Part shown: in pieces, positions 16,454 through 25,160 of the stretch
Numbering within the stretch: the first letter of the stretch is position 1
Layout of the letters: each line of letters opens with the position of its first letter
NCBI GenBank assembly: GCA_963724945.1
Contig: CAVRWL010000002.1
Span: 248,001 to 312,000, forward strand
Direction: 5' to 3'
Length of the DNA: 64,000 nt
Source of the DNA: Hyphomicrobium_A sp963724945
GTDB lineage: Bacteria > Pseudomonadota > Alphaproteobacteria > Rhizobiales > Hyphomicrobiaceae
Made by a program: the position numbers and the translations under genes
The notes under the pieces: generated by a model
Told to the model about the DNA's origin: nothing
The model's database searches: none
Seen by the model: the letters and a program-made list of their open reading frames with translations, nothing else

Positions 16454-17368
16454 TCAGGCGGCAAGGTCGATCACGACGATCTCCGGCGGGGAGCCGAAGC
16501 GCACGGGCAGGCCGCTGCACCCCAGGCCGCCGGAGACGACGAGGTTGCGCCCTCGCTCCACGACATGACCGTAGACGTAGCGATCGCCGTAGCGTGAGGG
16601 CACGTAGGGCGCAAAGCCCAGGACGCGCACCTGTCCGCCGTGCGTGTGCCCGGCAACGGTGAGCGCCACGCGGTCCGGAACCTGCGGGAAGATGTCGGGC
16701 TCGTGCGCCATGAGAATGACCGGGGCGTCGTCGTTGACCTGCCGCAGCGTCCCCGCCAGATCGTCGATGCCGACCGGCCAGCCATGCTCGCGGCGCCAAA
16801 AAGAGCTCATTTCCCTAAAGGCCCACTGGTCACCGAGACCGGCGATCCAGAAGCCGGAGCCATTCTTGTTGAGCCGCACACTTCTGTTCTCGAGCACGGG
16901 GATGCCGACGTCCTGCAGCGCCCGGCCTGCCCGCGGCAGTCCGCTGCGGCGCTGGAAGTCTTGCGGGTCATCCCACCAGTCGTGATTGCCGAGCACCGCA
17001 TGAACCCCATGCGGCGCCCGGAGCGCGGCGAGCGCGTCGGCCCAGACCTTGTGCGCGATCGGGTCGGCGTAGTGCAGCATCTTGTGACCGGCAACGTAGT
17101 CGCCGAGCAGAAGCACGCAGTCGGGCTCGAGCGCGTTGGTGTGCTCGACGATGCCGCGCACGCGCTCAATGTCCATCCACGGCTTGCAAATGTGCAGATC
17201 GGCGAGCACGACGAGCTTCAAATTGAGCCCACTGGGCCAACCGGGCGGCGACAGCCGGTAGTGGGTGACGCCCGTGCTCCACGGCTCGGCGAGCGCATAA
17301 CCGCCGCAGCCGAAGCTGCCGACAGCGGCGGCGCCGAACCCCTGCACCAGCTGCCTGCGCGTGATCAC
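16454..17368 (-). CDS. Tat-exported metallophosphoesterase
   Basis: 304 aa from GTG 17368 with GAGGAAGG upstream. The N-terminus has a twin-arginine signal (TRRQLVQGFGAAAVGSFG). The calcineurin-like metal-binding motifs are all present: ADLHI, GDYVAGH, GNHDWW, MAHEPD and GHTHGGQ. Resembles the YaeI/YkuE group, which act on lipid-linked phosphates at the membrane; the exact substrate is unknown. Located between ruvB and ybgC, a place where relatives usually have no gene. Confidence 0.9.
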   Translation of the reverse strand: MITRRQLVQGFGAAAVGSFGCGGYALAEPWSTGVTHYRLSPPGWPSGLNLKLVVLADLHICKPWMDIERVRGIVEHTNALEPDCVLLLGDYVAGHKMLHYADPIAHKVWADALAALRAPHGVHAVLGNHDWWDDPQDFQRRSGLPRAGRALQDVGIPVLENRSVRLNKNGSGFWIAGLGDQWAFREMSSFWRREHGWPVGIDDLAGTLRQVNDDAPVILMAHEPDIFPQVPDRVALTVAGHTHGGQVRVLGFAPYVPSRYGDRYVYGHVVERGRNLVVSGGLGCSGLPVRFGSPPEIVVIDLAA

Positions 17369-17479
17369 CGCGTGCCCTTCCTCGCCTGTCCCAGAGCGGG
17401 ACCATAGCGCCCACCTATGTCGTTTTGAGGCAAATGCCGTGCCAAATCCGAAATATCCCTGCGGCATTGCGCCCGCCCG

Positions 17480-18568
17480 TCAACCGGTGCCGGCCTGCGT
17501 TCCTCCGCCGCCGTCGGCGTCCTCAGCGTCGTCCACCTCGCCGTCGAATAGGGCGCCTTGCGGGCTCGAAAGGCGCTGCGGCCCGGAAAGTCCCAAGTGG
17601 CGGTAGGCCTTGAGCGTGACGATGCGCCCACGCGGCGTGCGGCCGATGAAGCCCTGCTGCAACAGATACGGCTCGACGATCTCCTCGATGGCGTCGCGCG
17701 GCTCCGACAAGGCCGCCGCGATCGTCTCTATGCCGACGGGTCCGCCGTCGTGCGTCTTGGCGATGCAGGCGAGGTAGCGCCGATCGAGCGCATCGAGGCC
17801 CTCGTTGTCGACCTCGAGGGCGGCCAGCGCCTTGTCGGCGAGCGTCGCGTCGATCACGGGCGTGCCTGCCACGGCGGCAAAGTCGCGCACGCGCCGCAAC
17901 AGACGCCCGGCGATGCGCGGCGTGCCGCGTGCGCGCCGCGCGATCTCATGCGCGCCCTCCGCATTGATCGGCGCGCTCAACACACGCGCGCCGCGCGTGA
18001 CCACGAGCTCGAGCTCTGCAACGCTGTAGAAGTTGAGGCGCACGGGAATGCCAAAGCGGTCGCGCAAGGGCGTGGTCAATAGCCCCAACCGCGTCGTCGC
18101 GCCGACGAGGGTGAACTTGGCGAGATCGATGCGCACTGAACGGGCTGCCGGCCCCTCGCCGATGATGAGGTCGAGCTGATAGTCCTCGAGCGCCGGATAG
18201 AGGATCTCCTCGATTGCCGGGTTCAGGCGGTGGATCTCGTCGATGAAGAGGACGTCGCGGTCCTCCAGATTGGTGAGAAGCGCGGCGAGGTCGCCGGCCT
18301 TGGCGATGACGGGGCCGGAGGTCGAGCGAAAACCAACGCCTAATTCCTTGGCAAGGATCTGCGCGAGCGTCGTCTTGCCGAGCCCCGGCGGCCCGGCAAA
18401 GAGCACGTGGTCGAGCGGCTCGGCACGCGCGCGCGCGGCTTGGATGAAGACCTTCAGGTTGGCGCGGGCCTGCTCCTGGCCGATGAACTCGGCGAGCGAA
18501 CGCGGCCTGAGCGAAGCCTCGGTGGCGTCGCTGTCGCGCTTGGAGCCGGTGACGAGGCGCTCGGTCAT
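17480..18568 (-). CDS. ruvB: Holliday junction branch migration ATPase RuvB
   Basis: 362 aa from ATG 18568. Walker A GPPGLGKTT, Walker B LFIDEIHRLN, sensor GATTRLG and the arginine finger region LRDRFGI are all intact, with the winged-helix C-terminal domain after them (DGGPVGIETIAAALSEPRD). The last 25 residues are an Asp/Gly-rich tail typical of alphaproteobacterial RuvB. Hexameric motor that pulls DNA through RuvA. Separated from ruvA by about 3 kb containing four genes. Confidence 0.97.
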   Translation of the reverse strand: MTERLVTGSKRDSDATEASLRPRSLAEFIGQEQARANLKVFIQAARARAEPLDHVLFAGPPGLGKTTLAQILAKELGVGFRSTSGPVIAKAGDLAALLTNLEDRDVLFIDEIHRLNPAIEEILYPALEDYQLDLIIGEGPAARSVRIDLAKFTLVGATTRLGLLTTPLRDRFGIPVRLNFYSVAELELVVTRGARVLSAPINAEGAHEIARRARGTPRIAGRLLRRVRDFAAVAGTPVIDATLADKALAALEVDNEGLDALDRRYLACIAKTHDGGPVGIETIAAALSEPRDAIEEIVEPYLLQQGFIGRTPRGRIVTLKAYRHLGLSGPQRLSSPQGALFDGEVDDAEDADGGGGTQAGTG

Positions 18569-18625
18569 GGTTTGTCCGTGCCGGTGTTCGCAGGCACCGT
18601 CAAGACGCAAGGTTGCACAACCCAC

Positions 18626-19237
18626 TCATTTGTCGAACCAGGCGGCGACCCGCCCGACGACGAGCAACAGAAGCCAGCTCCACTGCGCCGCTGTCGCGCT
18701 CCAGGTGGCCGCGATTAGGATCGACAGGGCGAACACCGCTCCGGTCAACAGCACGTTCAGCAGACCTTCGCGCCGCACCGAGGATGTGACGTCACTCGCC
18801 ATGAGCTCAGGATCGCGGCCGGCATACCACCACATCGCCGCCGACAAGAGCGACGTCATTACTAGCGTGCCGGCATAAAGGCAGGTTGCGAGCGCGTTGC
18901 CGTGATCGCCCAAAATGCTGGTCACGAAGGGAATGAGCCCGATGGTCATCAGGAAGAACAGGTTGAGCCACAGGATCACGCCGTCGACGCGGCGGATGTA
19001 AGAGAACTGCTCGTGATGCCCCATCCAAAGGAGTCCGATCACGACGAAGCTCAAGGCATAGACGCCGAGGTTGTGTACAGATCCGCGCAGCACCGTGGCG
19101 AGATCGGCGTCGCTCACGCCTTCGGGCAATTTGAGGTTCAGCACCAAGAGCGTGATCGCGACCGCCATCACCGCGTCGCTGAATATGATCATGCGCTCGG
19201 AGGCGAAGGTCTTGCGGCCCGCTCTCATGGCTGTCAT
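18626..19237 (-). CDS. TMEM175 / DUF1211 family membrane protein
   Basis: 203 aa, six hydrophobic helices in one repeat. The first helix carries the family hallmark: RMIIFSDAVMAVAITLLVL followed by NLKLPE, the RxxxFSDxxxA motif of TMEM175. Bacterial TMEM175 proteins form tetrameric potassium-permeable channels; that function is known for characterised members and inferred here. The gene ends 57 bp from the ruvB start and is on the same strand, so co-transcription with ruvB is possible. Confidence 0.9.
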   Translation of the reverse strand: MTAMRAGRKTFASERMIIFSDAVMAVAITLLVLNLKLPEGVSDADLATVLRGSVHNLGVYALSFVVIGLLWMGHHEQFSYIRRVDGVILWLNLFFLMTIGLIPFVTSILGDHGNALATCLYAGTLVMTSLLSAAMWWYAGRDPELMASDVTSSVRREGLLNVLLTGAVFALSILIAATWSATAAQWSWLLLLVVGRVAAWFDK

Positions 19238-19453
19238 CGGGGGATGTTAGGCTTAATGCTCGGCGTTTTCCGAGCTGGTGGGCTGCTTCGCGGCCTGCGT
19301 CAAGGCAGAGCGTGAGGAATTTTGCACTGCAACAGCCGGCCCGCAGTTTGCCGTCATTTAACGTGATCGGGATGGGGCTTCCCTGGCCAGGCGCATGGCG
19401 GTAGCTTGTTACAGCGGGGCTGGGGACAACAAGAACCAACAAGTCACAGGACC

Positions 19454-19849
19454 ATGCAGCGACTCCTCGCCGCCGCCTGCCTTTTCCTAAGCCTTTCGGG
19501 ATCGCTTGGGGCGTCGGAGGTGTGCGTCGTCTGCGACAAGCCGGCGGCGACCTACCGCTGCGCGCTCGAGCAGTTCACCCGGAATTCGAAGTTTCAACTC
19601 GGCGCAGACGCGCAGCGCCTCGCCTGCGAGACGGTGCTCGCCAAGTCGGGTCCTCACGCACATTGTAAGGTCGTCGCCGACACCGAGGTTCCCTGCGAAG
19701 GCCCGCAGAGGACCGTCACCGTGCGCGACTTGCAGCAAATTCTCGCCGGCGATGGCGAGCAGACCTACCAGCCCGGCGTCTTCGAGATCGCGCGGCGCAA
19801 CGTCTACGCGACTTGGACCTGCGTCTCCTCACTGTTCAAGGACTGCTGA
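19454..19849 (+). CDS. Exported cysteine-rich hypothetical protein
   Basis: 131 aa from ATG 19454. Signal peptide (LLAAACLFLSLSGSLG). The mature domain contains eight Cys: CVVCDK, YRCALE, ACETVL, HCKVV, PCEGPQ, TCVSS and a C-terminal KDC. Even Cys number and export suggest disulphide bonds. No family recognised by me, although the layout looks like a conserved alphaproteobacterial protein. The 216 bp between its start and the divergent TMEM175 gene hold no other gene. Confidence 0.8.
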   Translation: MQRLLAAACLFLSLSGSLGASEVCVVCDKPAATYRCALEQFTRNSKFQLGADAQRLACETVLAKSGPHAHCKVVADTEVPCEGPQRTVTVRDLQQILAGDGEQTYQPGVFEIARRNVYATWTCVSSLFKDC

Positions 19850-19979
19850 GACAGCCATCCGCGCCTGAGCTTGCCAAGATCTCCCGAATTCCTAGCGCAA
19901 ATGGCGGCGCGCGCACCTCCCGCGGCCGCAGTCGGCTTCCTACATGTTCGCGGAGTGCAGCTCCGGTAGCGAGGTCGTG

Positions 19980-21254
19980 ATGCGAGGTCCTGACATGCGC
20001 GTGCACGCTTTGATGTTGAGGGGCTTGATGCTGCTCGCGCTGGCTAGCGCGGCGCTCGCCGCCCCGCTGCTCCCCGCCGAGGCGCGCACGGCGGAGACGC
20101 ACGCGAGATCGGACACGCAGGTCTTCGACGAGGTGTGGCGCACAGTGCGCGACCGGTTCTACGACCCCAAGCTCAAGGGGCTCGACTGGGAGGCGATCGG
20201 CAGCAAGCATCGGCAAGCATACGCGGCGGCGAAGACGGACGCGCAACGCTCCACCGCGATCAACGCCTTGCTCGCCGAGCTCGGCGTCTCCCACACGCAT
20301 TACTACACCAAGGACGAGACGGCCTATTACGAGCTTGCCGACATCTTCTCCTACGCGTTGCGGCGCGAGATCCCGAAACACTTCTCCGGCAAGGAAATCA
20401 GCTATCCGGGCATCGGCATCTTCACCAAGGAGATCGATGGCAAGACATTCGTCTCAGGTGTGTTCCCGGGCCTGCCGGCCGCCAAGGCTGGCCTCCTGCT
20501 CGGCGACGAGATCATCTCCGCCGACGGGGCTCCGTTCGAGGCGGTCGGCTCGTTCCGCGGCAAGATCGGCAAATCGGTGACGTTGAAGATCCGCCGCAAT
20601 GCCGACGGCCCGGCGACCGAGGTAAACGTCGAGCCACAGGCGATCGAGCCCGACGATGCCTTCGACACCGCGCTCAAGGACAGCGCGCGCATCATCGAGC
20701 AGAACGGGCGCCGCATCGGCTACGTGCACGTGTGGTCGTATGCCGGCCAGCGCTACCAGAACGATCTCGAGGAGCTCTTGAGCGTCGGCAAGCTCAAGGA
20801 TGCCGACGCGCTTATCTGGGACTTGCGCGACGGATGGGGTGGCGCCTTCCCGCGCTATCTCAACCTGTTCAATCCCTACGGGCCGACGCTCAAGCTCACC
20901 GACCGCGACGGAGATGCCGAGCTCGACGGCTACCGCTGGCACAAGCCGGTGGCGCTGCTGATCAACGGCGGCTCGCGCAGCGGCAAGGAGGTGCTCGCCT
21001 ACGGCTTTAAGAAGAACGGCTACGGGCAAGTGATCGGCGAGCGCACCGCCGGCGCCTTGCTCGCAGCAACCGCGTTTCTCCTGTCGGACGGCAGCCTCTT
21101 GCTGCTCGCGGTGGAGGATGTCGCCGTCGACGGCGAGCGCATCGAGGGCAAGGGCGTCGCGCCGACGGTTGAGGTGCCGTTCGACATCCGCTACGCGGCG
21201 GGCAAGGACCCGCAGCTCGACAAGGCCGTCGCGATTCTGGCCGACGGCGCGTAA
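19980..21254 (+). CDS. S41 family C-terminal-processing peptidase
   Basis: 424 aa from ATG 19980 with GAGG upstream; ATG 19995 is an equally plausible start. Signal peptide with a Leu/Ala core. A PDZ domain occupies roughly residues 150-240 (PGLPAAKAGLLLGDEIISAD). The catalytic core follows, with INGGSRSGKEVLAYGFKKNG containing the Ser and Lys expected for the Ser-Lys dyad, then GERTAG. Periplasmic protease of the CtpA/Tsp family. Targets unknown. It converges on the ruvA operon, ending 12 bp from the stop of the adjacent membrane protein gene. Confidence 0.92.
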   Translation: MRGPDMRVHALMLRGLMLLALASAALAAPLLPAEARTAETHARSDTQVFDEVWRTVRDRFYDPKLKGLDWEAIGSKHRQAYAAAKTDAQRSTAINALLAELGVSHTHYYTKDETAYYELADIFSYALRREIPKHFSGKEISYPGIGIFTKEIDGKTFVSGVFPGLPAAKAGLLLGDEIISADGAPFEAVGSFRGKIGKSVTLKIRRNADGPATEVNVEPQAIEPDDAFDTALKDSARIIEQNGRRIGYVHVWSYAGQRYQNDLEELLSVGKLKDADALIWDLRDGWGGAFPRYLNLFNPYGPTLKLTDRDGDAELDGYRWHKPVALLINGGSRSGKEVLAYGFKKNGYGQVIGERTAGALLAATAFLLSDGSLLLLAVEDVAVDGERIEGKGVAPTVEVPFDIRYAAGKDPQLDKAVAILADGA

Positions 21255-21266
21255 ACGGCCTTCGTG

Positions 21267-21674
21267 TCAGGTCGCAATGATACCGAGGCGCACGAGCACG
21301 GCGCGCACCGTGATGGCAACGAGACCAGCGAGGAAGGCCAGATAAGGCCGCGCGTCCTCGAGCCCGAAGGGAAGCAGCAGGCTCGCGCCGGCGAAGGCAA
21401 TGACGGCGATGGCCGCCGCCAACATCCAGCCGAAGCCGCCGGAGCGCAGCGTGACGCCGGCCAGCACGAGGCCGGTGGCGACCGCGGGCAGCCCCGACCA
21501 CACGAATGTTGCGATCACGGCTTGACCCAACGGCTGCTGGTCGCCTGGCAGGACATCAGCGAGGCCGAACGCCGCGGCGCCGGCAACGACGATGATGACC
21601 GCGAGCGCGGCGAAGAACGGCGCGACCAACGCATAGATCAGAAACGTCCATAGCGCGCGTTGGGCATTGCCCAT
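21267..21674 (-). CDS. Conserved small membrane protein in the ruv operon
   Basis: 135 aa with AGGAG before the ATG. Four hydrophobic helices fill most of the protein. It starts 24 bp after the ruvA stop and so is probably co-transcribed with ruvC-ruvA. A similar small membrane protein follows ruvA in some rhizobia as I recall. No known function. Confidence 0.8.
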   Translation of the reverse strand: MGNAQRALWTFLIYALVAPFFAALAVIIVVAGAAAFGLADVLPGDQQPLGQAVIATFVWSGLPAVATGLVLAGVTLRSGGFGWMLAAAIAVIAFAGASLLLPFGLEDARPYLAFLAGLVAITVRAVLVRLGIIAT

Positions 21675-21698
21675 GCCAGTCTCCTAACGACCCATCTC

Positions 21699-22319
21699 CT
21701 AACGAGCGAGCTCCTTGAGGCCGCGGCGGATCAGCTTGGCGGTATCCGCGCCGGCGCCGAGCTCCTTGGCGGCAACGGCGATCGCGCCCGAGGCCTGTGC
21801 CGGCTGGTAGCCGAGATTGGTCAAAGCCGACAGCGCCTCGGCCGCGGCGTTGCCTTCGGGCGGGGAGGCCGCAGCACCGTTCAAGCCGGCCGCCGGAAGG
21901 TGCAGGCCCGCGACCGACAAGGCCGGCGCCTTGTCCTTCAATTCGGCGACGATGCGTTGAGCAAGCTTCTTGCCGATCCCGGGCGCCTCCTCCACGCTTG
22001 CCCAGTCGCCAAGCGCGATTGCCGTGGCGAGCTGCTGGGGTGAAAGCGTGCCGAGCAGTCCCAGCGCCACTTTTGAGCCGACGCCCTGCACAGTCTGCAG
22101 CGTGCGGAACCAGCTGCGCTCCACCTCGCTCGCAAAGCCGAACAGGCGGATGGCGTCCTCGCGCACGTGCGTGTCGATGGTCAGCGAGATATCCTCGCCC
22201 GCCTTCATGTTGCGCAACGTGCGGGCCGAGGCCTGCACCTCGTAGCCGACGCCGTTGACGTCGACGATGAGGAAGCTTTCGCCGATGGCGTCGACCTTGC
22301 CTCTGAGCTTGCCGATCAT
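21699..22319 (-). CDS. ruvA: Holliday junction DNA helicase RuvA
   Basis: 206 aa from ATG 22319 with GGAGG upstream. N-terminal OB-fold (MIGKLRGKVDAIGESFLIVD), two helix-hairpin-helix motifs in the middle (VQGVGSKVALGLLGTL and APGIGKKLAQRIVAELKD), then a flexible Ala/Pro linker and the C-terminal RuvB-contact domain (EALSALTNLGYQPAQA). Binds the junction as a tetramer. Complete. Confidence 0.97.
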   Translation of the reverse strand: MIGKLRGKVDAIGESFLIVDVNGVGYEVQASARTLRNMKAGEDISLTIDTHVREDAIRLFGFASEVERSWFRTLQTVQGVGSKVALGLLGTLSPQQLATAIALGDWASVEEAPGIGKKLAQRIVAELKDKAPALSVAGLHLPAAGLNGAAASPPEGNAAAEALSALTNLGYQPAQASGAIAVAAKELGAGADTAKLIRRGLKELAR

Positions 22320-22389
22320 TTTGTCCTCCAAGGCAAAAGGCATTAGGCACAGGGCAAGAGTGGTCGGTGCGAAACCGATTGCCTATTAC

Positions 22390-22920
22390 CTATTGCCTAT
22401 TCCCGGCTACTGCCAATCTCACCCTCGCCTGCCGATGGTTCGCATGGCAGATGGCGATGGCGAGCGCGTCGGCCTCGTCAGCGCTCTCGAAGCGCGCCTT
22501 CGGCAGCAGGAACCCGATCATGGTTTGAATCTGCTGCTTCTGCGCATGCCCCGCGCCGACGACCGACTTCTTGACGAGGTTCGGCGGGTATTCGGCGACG
22601 ACGAGCCCGCCGAGCGCGGGCGCCAAGAGCGCCATCCCGCGCGCCTGCCCGAGCTTCAAGGTGGCGCGCGCGTTGTCGTTGACGAAGGTCTCCTCGACCG
22701 CGGCCTCGTGCGGCTTGAAGCTCGCGATCACGCTGGCGAGGCCCTCGAACAGCTCGCGCAAACGGTAGGCGAGTTCGCCGTCGGCCGGCGCCGTGACGAG
22801 CCCGCTCGCAACGTAGCTCAAGCGCACGCCGTCGCTCTCGACGACGCCCCACCCGGTGCGGCGCAGCCCGGGATCGATGCCGATGATGCGAATCGCGGCC
22901 CCCTTCATGGCGCGAGGCAT
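22390..22920 (-). CDS. ruvC: Holliday junction resolvase RuvC
   Basis: 176 aa from ATG 22920 (22908 also possible; no good ribosome site for either). RNase-H-like fold with the acidic catalytic residues in place: IGIDPGLRRTGWG (first Asp), AAVEETFV (Glu), and ADEADALAIAICH (last acidic pair). Cuts Holliday junctions symmetrically. The 70 bp between ruvC and ruvA contain a repeated CCTATT word. yebC, normally immediately upstream, is 9 kb away. Confidence 0.96.
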   Translation of the reverse strand: MPRAMKGAAIRIIGIDPGLRRTGWGVVESDGVRLSYVASGLVTAPADGELAYRLRELFEGLASVIASFKPHEAAVEETFVNDNARATLKLGQARGMALLAPALGGLVVAEYPPNLVKKSVVGAGHAQKQQIQTMIGFLLPKARFESADEADALAIAICHANHRQARVRLAVAGNRQ

Positions 22921-23009
22921 AGCACGCCCGCGTGATTCGGCGGTGCGGCTGGCTTGCATCGCGCCGCGGCCTCGGTCCATGCTGGCGGGCCTAACCAGGG
23001 AGGGACCAC

Positions 23010-23345
23010 ATGACACTCGCAACGAACGGCTGGCTGTTGGTCTGGGGAGCTGGGCTGGTGCTGACCGCCATCCTCATCTGGTGGCGCACGAGCCGCTACG
23101 ACATCAAGGGCGCCGCCGTCGAGTCGGTCTGGCAAGTCGCCCGCGGCAACCGCACCGCCGACCATCTGACGCCGATCGAGATGATGGCGAACGAGATCGG
23201 GGCGGAGGCGACGGCCGTCGGCAAGGCGAAGCGCACCGCGTTCACAGTCGCGGGGCATTTCATGGCGCAGATCTTGAGCGTCGTGGCGCTCTTCATGCTG
23301 CTGATCGGAATCGTGCTGTTGGGTCTCGGCTGGTACTGGAGCTGA
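23010..23345 (+). CDS. Two-helix membrane protein of unknown function
   Basis: 111 aa, GGGAGGGA before the ATG. Hydrophobic helices at residues 6-24 and about 85-108, with a charged central segment (KGAAVESVWQVARGNRTAD and EMMANEIGAEATAVGKAKR) likely in the cytoplasm. No family recognised. Divergent from ruvC with a 90-bp spacer. Confidence 0.75.
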   Translation: MTLATNGWLLVWGAGLVLTAILIWWRTSRYDIKGAAVESVWQVARGNRTADHLTPIEMMANEIGAEATAVGKAKRTAFTVAGHFMAQILSVVALFMLLIGIVLLGLGWYWS

Positions 23346-23418
23346 TGGCCACAATGGCGTTGCAATAGCGCCAACACACCCCATCTGCCGGGGCAGTAAG
23401 CATTCGATGGAGGCGATC

Positions 23419-23967
23419 ATGGCCGCGCAAGCACCGCACGCCGAGCTGGGCTGGAAAGCGCCCGCCTTCACGCTGCCGGCAACCGACGGTAATACCTACA
23501 GCCTCGCCGATCTCAAGGGAGAGCACGGCACGGTCGTCATGTTCATCTGCAATCACTGCCCGTACGTGATTGCGATGATCGACCGCGCCGTAACTGATGC
23601 GCGCGAGCTCGAGTCGCTCGGCGTCACCACGGTTGCCATCTGCTCCAACGATGCCAAGAGCTATCCCGAGGACTCCTTTGCCAACATGCGCGCCTTCGCC
23701 AAAGCGCACGACTTTCCCTTCCCCTACCTGCACGACGAGAGCCAAGCCGCGGCGCGCGCCTACGACGCGGTGTGCACGCCCGACATCTTTGGTTTCAACG
23801 GCAAGCTCGAGCTCGCCTACCGCGGCCGGCTCGACGAAGGACGCACAGAGGCCCCGCGCAAGGGTGCCCGCCGCGAGCTCTTGGAAGCGATGCGGCTCAT
23901 CGCCAAGACCGGCCAGGGTCCCGCCGAGCAGACGCCATCCGTCGGCTGCTCCGTCAAATGGAAATGA
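23419..23967 (+). CDS. Thioredoxin-fold AhpC/TSA-like redox protein
   Basis: 182 aa from ATG 23419 with GGAGG upstream. Thioredoxin fold starting GWKAPAFTLPATDGNTYSLA, with a CxxC active site in MFICNHCPYV, where a thiol-peroxidase or TlpA-like domain carries its catalytic Cys. A further Cys pair is present (AVCTPDIFG, VGCSVKWK). The family (often annotated as thioredoxin family protein) is cytoplasmic with presumed peroxide or disulphide reductase activity. Last ordinary gene before the accessory stretch to the right. Confidence 0.88.
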   Translation: MAAQAPHAELGWKAPAFTLPATDGNTYSLADLKGEHGTVVMFICNHCPYVIAMIDRAVTDARELESLGVTTVAICSNDAKSYPEDSFANMRAFAKAHDFPFPYLHDESQAAARAYDAVCTPDIFGFNGKLELAYRGRLDEGRTEAPRKGARRELLEAMRLIAKTGQGPAEQTPSVGCSVKWK

Positions 23968-24170
23968 ACGGGACGTTGCGGACCCTTTGAGTGGGCAAAA
24001 CGCGCGCAATCGGCGCGCCGATTAGGCCGCCGGCTCAATTGAATTGCTCCACTGCGGAGACACTTTTTCACGAGGTATTTAGGCTTTTGACGTATTCGAC
24101 GCTGCAGGGAATCGGTGCAGCTTAAAGAGACTAGAACGCTCCAATTTTCAAAGCTGCGCCACTGAGGCGT

Positions 24171-25160
24171 GTGCGCGTGACCGCAAACCGGACCGAACAC
24201 GACAAGCGAGCGATCGCGATCCGTTGCCCTGCCGTGCGCGGACGCCACGAGCTCGCGCATCTGCCGGCGGCGCTCGCCGGCGATGAGGCTTTTCGCATCT
24301 TCTGCACGCCGCAGCTGTCGCATCACCGCACGGTCGATCATCACCAATTGATCGAACGCGCGCGCTTCCATTTGCGCCACGCGCGATGGGAGCGCGTCGC
24401 CACGCCGGCGGGCGAGGTGCAAGCCTACGTGTACGAGCCCGACGACGCGTGGCGCGGCACCGTGCTTTTGGTGCATGGCTGGACGAGCGAGGCCGCATTC
24501 ATGACGGCGTTCGTCGAGCCGTTGCGGCGATCAGGGTTCCGCGTGGTGACGTTCGATTTCCCTGCGCATGGGCATAGCCCCGGACGGCGCACCAACCTCG
24601 CCGAGTGCGCACGCGCCATGCTGGGCGTCGCCGATCGCTACGGTCCGGTCCACGCCGCGGTCGCGCATTCCTTCGGCGGCTTCGTGTCGCTCTTGGTCGC
24701 CGAGGGCGGTCCGCCGCTGCCGCGCGCGCATGCGATTGAGCGATTCGTGCTGCTCGCCTGCCCCAACCGGCTGGCCGACGTGACCCGCACCTTCGGCCGC
24801 GGCCTCAGCCTCAGCACACAGGCCCAGCGTGCCTATGAGCGCCACCTGGAGCGGGTTGGCCGCCGGCCGGTCGCCACCTTCTCAGCGGTCGAGCTGTTGC
24901 GCACCATCGCTGCGCCGACGCTCGTCATCCACGGTAGCGAAGACCGCGAGGTGCCGTTCCGCAGCGCCGAGGAGATCGTGGCGGGCTGTCCGTCGGCCCG
25001 GCTGCTCGCTCTCGAGGGGCTCGGCCACCGCACGATCCTCTATGCGCCGCCCGTGTTCCGCGCGGTCATGACCGAGCTCGCGCCGCCTCAGACCGACGCA
25101 AGGCCCTCCTCGAGGACGACATTTTCCTCCGCCGGCCAGGAGATGAAGGCCTCGGCGTGA
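24171..25160 (+). CDS. Alpha/beta-hydrolase, C-terminus overlapping the next gene
   Basis: 329 aa from GTG 24171 with GAGG upstream. Alpha/beta-hydrolase fold: oxyanion segment LLVHGWTSEAAF, nucleophile elbow AHSFGG (Ser), acidic residue in VIHGSEDREVPF and His in LEGLGHRTIL. About 70 residues precede the fold. The final 73 bp overlap the convergent methyltransferase gene, so the last 25 or so residues (rich in Ser, Thr and Pro) are antisense to that gene and unlikely to be ancestral. Substrate unknown. The 200 bp before it contain no gene. Confidence 0.88.
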   Translation: MRVTANRTEHDKRAIAIRCPAVRGRHELAHLPAALAGDEAFRIFCTPQLSHHRTVDHHQLIERARFHLRHARWERVATPAGEVQAYVYEPDDAWRGTVLLVHGWTSEAAFMTAFVEPLRRSGFRVVTFDFPAHGHSPGRRTNLAECARAMLGVADRYGPVHAAVAHSFGGFVSLLVAEGGPPLPRAHAIERFVLLACPNRLADVTRTFGRGLSLSTQAQRAYERHLERVGRRPVATFSAVELLRTIAAPTLVIHGSEDREVPFRSAEEIVAGCPSARLLALEGLGHRTILYAPPVFRAVMTELAPPQTDARPSSRTTFSSAGQEMKASA

